Source of the DNA: Enterococcus haemoperoxidus ATCC BAA-382
GTDB taxonomy: Bacteria > Bacillota > Bacilli > Lactobacillales > Enterococcaceae
DNA: 64,000 bases
Assembly (NCBI RefSeq): GCF_000407165.1
Contig: NZ_KE136479.1
Location: forward strand, 383,464 to 447,463
Reading direction: 5' to 3'
Position 1 is the first letter of the stretch; each line of letters starts with the position of its first letter. Of this stretch, positions 57,027-64,000 are shown piece by piece. The notes under the pieces are model-generated. The model saw only the letters and a program-made list of their open reading frames with translations, had not been told where the DNA came from and did no database searches. The position numbers and the translations under genes were made by a program.

Positions 57027-57439
57027 TGGAAATTATAAAAAAAATGAATATTCCAGCATCTGTTTTTTATGACCAAGTCATGGATTCTGTTTTGTTTGAT
57101 ATACGTAAGCATACGGGCAAAAGTTTAACAAGAAAACAGTTAAACAACTTTGAATATGTTAAGGAATTTTCAAAAAATAGCCGAGCACGTATCAAAGTAG
57201 AAAAACTTGTTGAAAATACATCTTACCATTTTCGAACATCTACAACAAAAAATGATTTCTTGGTTCAATATGATATTAAACCATTAGATGAAAAGTCGTG
57301 TGAGATTCATTATAATGAGAAAATGGAATCATATGGTTTTTTACAAAAAATGAATGATGCCGTACTTGGCACTATCCTTATGTTTTTTAAAAAACGCCAG
57401 TTTACTAAAATGTTAAAAATGATGGAAGAATCATATTGA
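57026..57439 (+). CDS. DUF3284 family protein
   Basis: This 137-residue soluble protein, MEIIKKMNIPASVFYDQVMDSVLFDI at the start and HFRTSTTKNDFLVQYDI mid-protein, resembles the DUF3284 family often found in beta-glucoside PTS operons of lactic acid bacteria. The fold looks like a START/polyketide-cyclase-type domain, but the function is unknown. GAGGTG precedes the ATG, and the start overlaps the previous stop. A terminator hairpin follows. Confidence 0.8.
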   Translation: MEIIKKMNIPASVFYDQVMDSVLFDIRKHTGKSLTRKQLNNFEYVKEFSKNSRARIKVEKLVENTSYHFRTSTTKNDFLVQYDIKPLDEKSCEIHYNEKMESYGFLQKMNDAVLGTILMFFKKRQFTKMLKMMEESY

Positions 57440-57441
57440 TG

Positions 57442-57470
57442 AGAGTGTCAAAAAGGCACTCTTTTTTTTT
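57442..57470 (+). terminator. Terminator of the second PTS operon
   Basis: AGAGTG (57442) and CACTCT (57457) form a short stem followed by nine T residues, directly after the DUF3284 stop. Confidence 0.75.
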
Positions 57471-57523
57471 GCATTTTTTTACACACAAAACGCACAGTGT
57501 AATTCGTGTGTAAAGTAGTGTGT

Positions 57524-57539
57524 TGAGAAAGCGCTTTAT
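57524..57539 (+). promoter_or_regulatory. Candidate cre before sigma-54 promoter 3
   Basis: TGAGAAAGCGCTTTAT holds the palindromic core AAAGCGCTTT and fits the CcpA consensus at 12 of 14 core positions. It lies about 40 bases upstream of the -24 element, so CcpA could hinder activator access. Confidence 0.5.
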
Positions 57540-57566
57540 AATCATCAGGTTTTGGTCTAGATCAAT

Positions 57567-57583
57567 TTGGCATGATTTTTGCT
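57567..57583 (+). promoter_or_regulatory. Sigma-54 promoter 3
   Basis: TTGGCAT, five bases, TTGCT, with GG and GC ten bases apart. Upstream are GTGTGTAAAGTAGTGTG and a half of the GGTTTTGGTCTA palindrome, echoing regions 1 and 2. The promoter drives the third EIIC alone, with a leader of about 130 bases. Confidence 0.88.
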
Positions 57584-57711
57584 TATTATAAGAATGTAAG
57601 ATTATATTGATACAACATTTTGGGGTCTAGATTGTTTATTGTTTTGGTTAGTACGGATTTGCTTTAGAAAGTGAAAGCTTTTTAAATAAAAAAATTTTGG
57701 GAGGACAAAAA

Positions 57712-59115
57712 ATGAATGGATTAACAGCGTGGATGGAACGGTACATTTTACCTGTAGCTGCGAAGATTGGGGCACAGAAGCATTTAGTGGCACTTAGAGA
57801 TGCATTTATTGGTATGATGCCGGTGACGATGGCTGGCGCTATTGCAGTTTTACTAAATGCGTTTATGCGTGACTTTCCTAACACGTATTTAGGAGAAGGA
57901 AATGCAATTACTAGTTTCTTTACACCGGTGATTGCGATAAATGGCTTAGTGTGGACGGGGACTTTAGCGATCATGGCCGTTGTTTTTGCCGCATCTTTGG
58001 GTTATAACGTTGCTAGAGCGTATGATGTGGATGCTTTATCAGGTATGCTCGTATCATTAGCGGCATTTTTTATTGGTTTACCACAAAGTGCAACAGCAAC
58101 TGTTACTTTGGCTGAAAAATTACCAAAGAATATTGCCCAACTTTTTACGGATGCGGGTGCCACGGTTAATACGGTTGATGGTGTTAGTGCCGTTGATGCA
58201 GGTGCTTGGGGGTATTTCCCATTTAGTAAATACATGGGTGGAACAGGTTTGTTTACAGCAATGATTTTTGGTTTTATTTCTGTTATTATATTTGCTAAAT
58301 TGATTAAGAAAAATATTGTTATTAAAATGCCTGATTCAGTACCACCAGCAGTTTCAAAAGCATTTGCTGCGATTATTCCTGGTGTCACTGCTTTATATGT
58401 TTCCGGGTTGATTTATCATGTATTTGAACAATTAACAGGAAAATTACTGATCGACTGGATCTCTGAATCGATTCAAACGCCATTGCTCGGTTTATCTCAG
58501 GGCTACGGAGCTGTTCTTTTGATTGTGTTGTTAGTGCATGTTTTGTGGTTCTTTGGACTCCATGGAACCAATATTATGTCACCCGTTTTACAATCGATAT
58601 ATGGTGTAGCGATGGTTGATAATACAAACGCTTATCAACAAGGACAAGAGATTCCTTACAAATGGGTTGCTGGTTCTTTTGAAGCTTTCGTTTGGCCAGG
58701 TGGGGCTGGTGTGACACTGGTATTGATTATTTCAATCTTACTTTTATCAAAACGTGCTGATTACAAAACAGTTGGAAAGCTTGGCATCGGACCTGGTTTA
58801 TTCAATATTAATGAACCAGTCATGTTTGGGATGCCAGTTGTATTGAATCCAATTATGTTGATTCCATTTATTGTAGCACCGTTAGTAACGGCTACAATTG
58901 CTTACTTTGCAACAATGGCCGGATTGGTGAATCCAGTTGTCGTGAATGTGATTTGGGTAATGCCAACGATTATTAGTGGTTTCTTAGCAACAGCTGGTGA
59001 TTGGCGGGCAATTGTCTTAACGATCGTCAATTTGGCTGTGGCATTTGTGATTTGGGCTCCATTTGTTATTGCAGCGAATAAAATGGATCCAAATCTAGGG
59101 GAGCCAGAAGAATAA
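57712..59115 (+). CDS. PTS lactose/cellobiose-family EIIC permease (3)
   Basis: This is a 467-residue membrane permease. Motifs KMPDSVPPAVSKAFAAI, FFGLHGTNIMSPVL and GLFNINEPVMFGMPVVLNP are intact. GGGAGGAC stands before the ATG at 57712. It has no EIIA or EIIB of its own and must borrow them, most simply from the two near-identical pairs upstream, which are presumably co-induced by the same activator. Similarity to the EIIC at 55067 points to an old duplication. Confidence 0.92.
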   Translation: MNGLTAWMERYILPVAAKIGAQKHLVALRDAFIGMMPVTMAGAIAVLLNAFMRDFPNTYLGEGNAITSFFTPVIAINGLVWTGTLAIMAVVFAASLGYNVARAYDVDALSGMLVSLAAFFIGLPQSATATVTLAEKLPKNIAQLFTDAGATVNTVDGVSAVDAGAWGYFPFSKYMGGTGLFTAMIFGFISVIIFAKLIKKNIVIKMPDSVPPAVSKAFAAIIPGVTALYVSGLIYHVFEQLTGKLLIDWISESIQTPLLGLSQGYGAVLLIVLLVHVLWFFGLHGTNIMSPVLQSIYGVAMVDNTNAYQQGQEIPYKWVAGSFEAFVWPGGAGVTLVLIISILLLSKRADYKTVGKLGIGPGLFNINEPVMFGMPVVLNPIMLIPFIVAPLVTATIAYFATMAGLVNPVVVNVIWVMPTIISGFLATAGDWRAIVLTIVNLAVAFVIWAPFVIAANKMDPNLGEPEE

Positions 59116-59164
59116 CGGTAAGATCCATTTAAATTTAGTTAGTATAAGTGAATAGGAGTTGATG

Positions 59165-59205
59165 AGACTAGGACATGACTACCAACGTTATATCCTAGTC
59201 TTTCT
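59165..59205 (+). terminator. Terminator of the third PTS unit
   Basis: AGACTAGGA (59165-59173) pairs with TCCTAGTCT (59193-59201), followed by TTCTC. It lies 50 bases after the EIIC stop. Confidence 0.65.
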
Positions 59206-59293
59206 CAATGACAGAGTTCACTTTCTTCTGGACATCATTTTGTATAGGAGTACAATGAAAAGTAAATAGTTACTTTTAGTTAGGGTGGTCACA

Positions 59294-60490
59294 GTGGAAA
59301 AAGAAGTACGTCTTATGGGTGAAGAAAAAATTGATGAGATATTTGATTTAGCGGCATATGCTTTTAATGCTGAGCCAACAGAAAAACGAAAATTACGTTT
59401 CAAGAATATTGTTACCCATTCTTTGAATTATGGGTATTTTTCAGAGGATACCTTAACAAGTCAAATTATTTCTACACCATTTAAAGTAGCATTTCATGGA
59501 ATAAGTTATCAAATGGCCGGAATCGGTTGTGTTTCGTCTTATCCTGAATATCGGGGACAAGGCGGTATTTCAATGATTATGAAACAGCTGTTAACAGAGT
59601 TAGCTGAAAATAAAGTTGAACTTGCTTACTTAGCCCCATTTTCGTATCCTTTTTATCGAAAATATGGTTTTGAGCAGATATTTGAGCAAATAAGTTATAC
59701 AGTCAAAGCGGAAGATTGGCCAAACGTGAAGGCCACACCGGGCAAAATGAAACGAGTTACCTATAAAGAAGCCAAAAATGTTTGTCAGCAAATTTATTCT
59801 GAGTTACCAAGTAACCAAAGAGGAGCAGTGATTCGTGATGATTGGTGGTTTGGTTACGCATTTGGTCTAGATGATAAGAATCGATTTGCGCTCTATGAAG
59901 ATGAGTTGGGAAATCTTCAGGGATACTTGATTTATCAATCCAGTGCAGAGCGTTTTGTTATTAAGGAATGGGGCTATGTAACAAATCAAGCCTTTCAATC
60001 GCTCGTTCGTTTTATTGGTTCACATAATGGAGCATCACGAGAATTTCATTTAGAAACAGGTTCTGATGGCACAAATCTAAGTTATCTAATGCCGTCTCCT
60101 TTAGTAGAAATGAAAATAACGCCTTTTATGATGGCGAGAATCGTTGATTTAGAAAGCTTTCTTGATAAATATCCTTTTACAGAAGGAGATAAAGAAACAT
60201 ATTATATTAAAGTTGAAGATGAGTATGGTCCATGGAATAAAGGCATATGGGAATTGGAAATAACTAAAACGGGTCTGAGTACTGTCAGGAAGCTTGAACA
60301 AATTCCTGAATCATTAACAGAAAATGAAGTGATTAGCAGTACGATCCAAGTTTTGACCCAACTTTTTATGGGGTATCGTACAGGAAGTGAATTATATTTT
60401 TATGGGAAAATCACAGGACAAGAAAAGCTGATTCAAACATTGGGTCAGCGCTTAGTAGAAGGCAAACCGATTTTAGCAGACTACTTTTAA
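59294..60490 (+). CDS. Eis-like GNAT family N-acetyltransferase
   Basis: This 398-residue protein has the Eis layout: an N-terminal GNAT domain with the acetyl-CoA loop GCVSSYPEYRGQGGISMIMKQ (about 78-98), a second GNAT-like domain (about 150-290), and a C-terminal SCP2-like domain ending MGYRTGSELYFYGKITG. YPFYRKYGFE is a typical acceptor-side motif. Substrates of Firmicute members are mostly unknown; Eis enzymes acetylate amines, including aminoglycosides. I place the start at GTG 59294 behind AGGGTGG; another in-frame GTG at 59285 overlaps that site. Confidence 0.88.
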   Translation: MEKEVRLMGEEKIDEIFDLAAYAFNAEPTEKRKLRFKNIVTHSLNYGYFSEDTLTSQIISTPFKVAFHGISYQMAGIGCVSSYPEYRGQGGISMIMKQLLTELAENKVELAYLAPFSYPFYRKYGFEQIFEQISYTVKAEDWPNVKATPGKMKRVTYKEAKNVCQQIYSELPSNQRGAVIRDDWWFGYAFGLDDKNRFALYEDELGNLQGYLIYQSSAERFVIKEWGYVTNQAFQSLVRFIGSHNGASREFHLETGSDGTNLSYLMPSPLVEMKITPFMMARIVDLESFLDKYPFTEGDKETYYIKVEDEYGPWNKGIWELEITKTGLSTVRKLEQIPESLTENEVISSTIQVLTQLFMGYRTGSELYFYGKITGQEKLIQTLGQRLVEGKPILADYF

Positions 60491-60493
60491 AAA

Positions 60494-60536
60494 ATAGGCG
60501 AAGTGAGTTTGTTGTTTCAATACTCACTTCGCCTAT
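60494..60536. terminator. Bidirectional terminator
   Basis: ATAGGCGAAGTGAGT (60494-60508) is perfectly complementary to ACTCACTTCGCCTAT (60522-60536). A run of A residues precedes it, serving the leftward small gene as a T-tract, so it may end both convergent units. Confidence 0.85.
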
Positions 60537-60542
60537 ATGACT

Positions 60543-60689
60543 TTAAGCTTTGTTTTTATCATCTTTCGCTATTTCTTCTGAGGTTTCTTCATGATAGTCT
60601 TTTAAAGCTTCTTTAAAAATCTCTTCTTTTTCCTGCTTATAATTATCTTGGCGTTCAGCAAAGACTTTTTCTTTTGTTTTATCAGTCAT
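60543..60689 (-). CDS. Small charged protein of 48 residues, unknown
   Basis: The minus strand encodes MTDKTKEKVFAERQ and on to EEIAKDDKNKA, 48 residues. It is highly charged and predicted to be helical (coiled-coil-like Lys/Glu pattern). AGAGGT stands about eight bases before the ATG and a strong terminator follows the stop. No function can be assigned. Confidence 0.6.
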   Translation of the reverse strand: MTDKTKEKVFAERQDNYKQEKEEIFKEALKDYHEETSEEIAKDDKNKA

Positions 60690-60869
60690 ACATGTTACCT
60701 CTGCTTTCTTTTTATTTACCGTAAATGGTATAATTCAACCTTAACATCGATAGATAGACTTTGCGAGTTTTTTGACCATAAGCAGATGATTAGCGGAACT
60801 AGCTGATAGTCCTTATAATATAAATTAAAGGTACGTATAAAAGTTTAAAATGAAAGGCAGTGAATAATT

Positions 60870-60992
60870 ATGAGTAAAACAAAAGAAGAAAAAGTTGCTA
60901 GAAATGGCAAGATTGGGAAAACATTAGCTGTTGTTATAGGCGGACTTTATGTAGTCAAAATGCTAAAAGGCAAAAAGAACGTAAAGAAATAA
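60870..60992 (+). CDS. Small basic membrane peptide of 40 residues, unknown
   Basis: The reading frame MSKTKEEKVARNGKIGKTLA continues VVIGGLYVVKMLKGKKNVKK. It has a basic N-terminus, one short hydrophobic helix (about 19-31) and a basic tail. GAAAGG lies about twelve bases before the ATG. It is probably a real single-pass membrane peptide, but it has no recognisable family. Confidence 0.5.
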   Translation: MSKTKEEKVARNGKIGKTLAVVIGGLYVVKMLKGKKNVKK

Positions 60993-61091
60993 ACTATTTT
61001 GGAAAGTGATCTTGATTTTTGTGTCAGGATCGCTTTCTTTTTATTTTTCATTGACACTGAATGAAAAGACTTCTAAAATAAATAAGTACAT

Positions 61092-61165
<74 letters not shown>

Positions 61166-61167
61166 TA

Positions 61168-61206
61168 AAAAACACCTGTCAAACGTTGATTTGATAGGTG
61201 TTTTAT
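61168..61206 (+). terminator. Terminator after tRNA-Arg
   Basis: AAAACACCTGTCAAA and TTTGATAGGTGTTTT form a long stem three bases after the tRNA, followed by T-rich sequence. Confidence 0.85.
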
Positions 61207-61267
61207 TTTATTTGTGCCAATAATAGTTAACTGAAACTATCTTTTTCAATAGGTAAATGACGAACAA

Positions 61268-61918
61268 CTAATTCAATTCACTGTTCTTTAAAAGTGAACC
61301 TAAAGACGACCAATCATACTCAATAGCAGATTCAAGTTTTTGATTATAAAAAATAGCTGCAGGGTGAAAGATTGGAAATAGCATATACTCTTCACTTGTT
61401 TTAGCAAGTTTATTAGTCTCGTTTGAATAGGCTAAGATGGGTGAGTGGAGCAACTGTCCATGATAGTTTGAAATTTTAAACGTATTCCCTAAAAGCCGTT
61501 GTAAACCAATATTTCCCATGGGGGCCAGAATTTTTGGCTGAATTGTCTGTATTTCGTAGTCTAATAATGGCGCATATGCTAGTACTTCGGTTTTATTAGG
61601 TGTTCGATTTGGGTATTTGGTTTCGATGATTCCGGTTTTTTTATTGAGTCGTTTTTTTATACTAAAAGGTCTGCTTCTAACTGCACTCGTAATGTAAATA
61701 TCGTCTCGGTTTAAATCGGATTCAGCTAGCCAACCATCTAGTTTTTTTCCTGATCTGCCACTAAAAGGGATTTTCGTTCTTATTTCTGTTTCCCCCGGAG
61801 CTTCTCCAACTAACATTAAGACTGCATTCTTAGGTCCTTTTCCGGGAAGAAATCCTTCTAAATTGTGTCCTTGCATTTTTTGTTCGACTGCTTCAACTAG
61901 TTTTTTAGGATAATGCAT
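61268..61918 (-). CDS. Uracil-DNA glycosylase superfamily protein without Fe-S cysteines
   Basis: This 216-residue member of the UDG superfamily (family 4/5-like) carries the conserved first motif VGEAPGETE with PFSGRSGKKLDGWL, and the late motif FPIFHPAAIF. The four cysteines that hold the 4Fe-4S cluster in classic family 4 enzymes are absent; no Cys is seen at all. Either it is a cluster-free subfamily or its activity differs. It is transcribed leftward, 63 bases after the aminopeptidase gene, with a terminator between them. Confidence 0.85.
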   Translation of the reverse strand: MHYPKKLVEAVEQKMQGHNLEGFLPGKGPKNAVLMLVGEAPGETEIRTKIPFSGRSGKKLDGWLAESDLNRDDIYITSAVRSRPFSIKKRLNKKTGIIETKYPNRTPNKTEVLAYAPLLDYEIQTIQPKILAPMGNIGLQRLLGNTFKISNYHGQLLHSPILAYSNETNKLAKTSEEYMLFPIFHPAAIFYNQKLESAIEYDWSSLGSLLKNSELN

Positions 61919-61937
61919 GATTGCATGTCTTCTCTCT

Positions 61938-61970
61938 AAAAAAACGCACTGATTGATTTAATCAGCACGT
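61938..61970 (-). terminator. Terminator of the aminopeptidase gene
   Basis: On the minus strand ACGTGCTGATT pairs with AATCAGTGCGT and is followed by seven T residues, right after the aminopeptidase stop. Confidence 0.75.
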
Positions 61971-61981
61971 CTTTATTCTTT

Positions 61982-63220
61982 TTAAGCCCAATCGCCATTG
62001 CGGAAGATTGGAACGCGTGTGCCGTCTTCTCTAATACCATCGATATCCATTTTGTCAGATCCAATCATAAAATCAACATGAGTATGACTGCGGTTTAGAC
62101 CAGCATCTTTTAATTCTTCTTCGCTCATTTCAGTTCCGCCTTGTAGATTAAATGCATATGCAGAACCAAAAGCTAAATGGTTTGAAGCATTTTCGTCAAA
62201 TAGAGTATTGAAGAAAGTGATTCCTGATTGAGAAATCGGTGAGGGGTCCGGAACCAAAGCAACTTCGCCTAAATGACGAGCTCCTTCATCTGTTTCAAGT
62301 AATTTTGCTAATACTTCTTCGCCTTGCTCTGCAGAAAAATCAGTCACTTTACCATCTTTAAATGTAAATTTCATACCAGAAATAGTCGTTCCGGCATAAC
62401 TTAATGGTTTAGTGCTAGAAACGACGCCATCAACGTGACGGCTATCAGGAGCAGTGAAAACTTCTTCTGTTGGCATGTTTGCCATGAATTTTTCACCACG
62501 TACGTTATCACTGCCAGCCCCTTCCCATAAATGATTTTTTGGCAAGCCAATCACTAAGTCTGTTCCTGGCGCAGTATAATGTAAAGATTTAAACTGTTCT
62601 TTGTTTAATTCATCTGCTTTTGTTGCAAGTTTGTTGTCATGAGCTTTCCATGCAGCCACAGGATCTGTTTCGTAAACACGAGTTGTTTTAAAGATTTCAT
62701 TCCAAAGCGCATCAACTTGTTGTTCAGAATTTTCTAGGTTAGGAAAAACTTTAGCTGCCCATTCTTTACCAGCTGCTGCAACAACTGTCCAGCTGACTTT
62801 GTTCGCCTGAGTGGCTTTTCTTAAGTTGACTAGAGCTTTACCAGAAGCAGATTGGAAAATAGCTACGCGATCGGTGTCTACACCTGCAAGTGCATCAGGA
62901 TTAGCTGAAACAACACTGATGCGGCTAGCCCCTTTATTGACCCAGTCATCGGTTTGGTCTATTTTATATTGAGGGATATTTTCTAAATGTTGTTCATCTG
63001 CATGGAGTAAAAATTCACGTTGAACAATATCATCAGTCCATTGAACAATTACTTCACCAGCGCCTAATTTATATGCTTCTTGTGTAATCAAACGAGCCAA
63101 AGGTGCTTGATCAACACTGATTTGTAAAACAATGCTTTGACCTTTTTGAACATTGACACCTGTTTCAACAATCAGTCTAGCGTATTTTTTTAATGTTTCA
63201 TTAAAATTTGGTAATGTCAT
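61982..63220 (-). CDS. pepS: M29-family aminopeptidase (PepS/AmpS type)
   Basis: This cytoplasmic metallo-aminopeptidase has 412 residues. Characteristic M29 features are the N-terminal NFNETLKKYARLIVETGVNVQKGQ, the metal-site segments SHTHVDFMIGSDKMDIDGI near the C-terminus and EVALVPDPSPIS, and the Glu in the NMPTEEVFTAPD motif. The frame is open further upstream to 63292, but the ATG at 63220 has TAGGAGG just before it and gives the family N-terminus MTLPNFNE. It recycles peptides and is divergent from the TetR gene. Confidence 0.93.
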   Translation of the reverse strand: MTLPNFNETLKKYARLIVETGVNVQKGQSIVLQISVDQAPLARLITQEAYKLGAGEVIVQWTDDIVQREFLLHADEQHLENIPQYKIDQTDDWVNKGASRISVVSANPDALAGVDTDRVAIFQSASGKALVNLRKATQANKVSWTVVAAAGKEWAAKVFPNLENSEQQVDALWNEIFKTTRVYETDPVAAWKAHDNKLATKADELNKEQFKSLHYTAPGTDLVIGLPKNHLWEGAGSDNVRGEKFMANMPTEEVFTAPDSRHVDGVVSSTKPLSYAGTTISGMKFTFKDGKVTDFSAEQGEEVLAKLLETDEGARHLGEVALVPDPSPISQSGITFFNTLFDENASNHLAFGSAYAFNLQGGTEMSEEELKDAGLNRSHTHVDFMIGSDKMDIDGIREDGTRVPIFRNGDWA

Positions 63221-63475
63221 AGAATAACCTCCTAGTTTTTCATTCATGTAACCGTTCATATCATAACACGTACAGTGTGCGAACTCAAACAAACGAGCAG
63301 GTTCAGTACCTTATTTAATTCTGAAAAAAAGCTCTTGAAAGTCCCGTATAATCAAATAAATAAAATACTATAATTCGAAGGACTAGTATTTTGCAGAATA
63401 AACAAATCGTGTTACAATAACTATAGTATTTATATGGAAGCGTTGTAAAGGATAGGTAGAGGGGATTGAAAGATT

Positions 63476-64000
63476 ATGGCAAGAAAAAAAACAATTACTA
63501 AAGATCAGATTTTAAATGCTGCATACGAAGTAGTGGCCACTGAAGGCTTTTCGAAATTCACCGCACGAAACATTGCAACCAAAATGAAATGCTCAACACA
63601 ACCTATTTACTTAGAATTTAAAAATATGGATGATTTAAAAGAAGAGTTATTTGAAAAGATTCATCAATATTTGGCGAAAGAAGTATTTCCTGTCACACAT
63701 ACAGGCAATACCATTGTGGATCTAGCGCTAAATTATATTCACTTTGCTAAAAATGAAAGTAAGTTATATCGCGCGTTATATTTAGAAGAATACGGCGGCG
63801 GAAAAAGAATGCAGGAATTTTCATACAGTTACTTTTCTAATTCGGTTAAACAAGATTCTGAATATGAAAAACTGAATGATACAGAAATCAACTCTCTTCA
63901 TATGGGAACCTGGATTGTTGCAACGGGAATTGCAGCATTGATGACTTCTGGTATCATTCATCCAAGTGATCAACAAATCGAACGTTTGATGAGAGAAGCA
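63476..64000 (+). CDS. TetR/AcrR-family transcriptional regulator (partial, runs off window)
   Basis: The first 175 codons are visible. An N-terminal TetR helix-turn-helix (TKDQILNAAYEVVATEGFSKFTARNIATKM, about 7-37, then STQPIYLEFKNMDDLKEELF) is clear. The ligand-binding domain continues past the window end. GAGGGG lies about eleven bases before the ATG. It is divergent from the aminopeptidase gene; its target and ligand are unknown. Confidence 0.9.
   Translation, partial: MARKKTITKDQILNAAYEVVATEGFSKFTARNIATKMKCSTQPIYLEFKNMDDLKEELFEKIHQYLAKEVFPVTHTGNTIVDLALNYIHFAKNESKLYRALYLEEYGGGKRMQEFSYSYFSNSVKQDSEYEKLNDTEINSLHMGTWIVATGIAALMTSGIIHPSDQQIERLMREA

Overview
The window looks like a chromosomal segment of an Enterococcus from the E. 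faecalis-like group. It is AT-rich and Shine-Dalgarno driven. It carries a dcw cluster followed by divIVA and ileS, then zwf, an EfaR-type regulator and LevR/sigma-54 controlled PTS operons. I recall this gene order from E. faecalis, apart from the inserted block and the histidine operon. A complete his operon points to one of the environmental relatives of E. faecalis, which itself lacks it. The species assignment is inference.

Layout. (1) Positions 1-13842 form the division and cell-wall cluster: rsmH, ftsL, pbpC, mraY, murD, murG, divIB, ftsA, ftsZ, yggS, sepF, yggT, ylmH, divIVA. A T-box leader and ileS follow (to 17201). (2) Positions 17253-29500 are an accessory block. It starts with a frameshifted ISL3-type IS inserted in the ileS terminator and ends with a degraded end of a related IS in the opposite orientation. 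Between them lie a tyrosine recombinase enclosed by perfect 23-bp inverted repeats, an atypical response regulator and a WxL cell-surface operon: a giant MucBP/WxL adhesin, a small LPxTG protein, two small WxL proteins, a DUF916/DUF3324 protein, a membrane protein and a signal peptidase-like protein without the catalytic lysine. (3) Positions 29913-36625 hold zwf, efaR, glpK, an AraC regulator, two small enzyme-like proteins and TraX, with two inverted copies of a dispersed hairpin repeat. (4) Positions 36928-43826 are a histidine T-box leader and hisZGDBHAFIE. (5) Positions 43882-47556 hold a DUF4828 protein, sfsA, a Gfo/Idh/MocA oxidoreductase and a DEAD-box helicase. (6) Positions 47599-59115 are a LevR-like sigma-54 activator and three consecutive sigma-54 promoters driving lactose/cellobiose-family PTS genes; the EIIB-EIIA pair is duplicated and there are three EIIC genes and one GH1 glycosidase. 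(7) Positions 59294-64000 hold an Eis-like acetyltransferase, two tiny proteins, tRNA-Arg(CCU), a UDG-family protein, an M29 aminopeptidase and the start of a TetR regulator.

The most interesting candidate is the recombinase locus at 18989-20432. Each 23-bp inverted repeat looks like a tyrosine-recombinase core site (7-bp inverted arms around a 13-bp core). The enclosed segment holds the recombinase gene and a good outward promoter that now fires left, into a strong hairpin. Inversion would aim that promoter at the regulator and WxL operon. I read this as a self-encoded phase-variation switch for a surface adhesin complex, carried on an IS-flanked block. Inversion is inferred from sequence and has not been shown.
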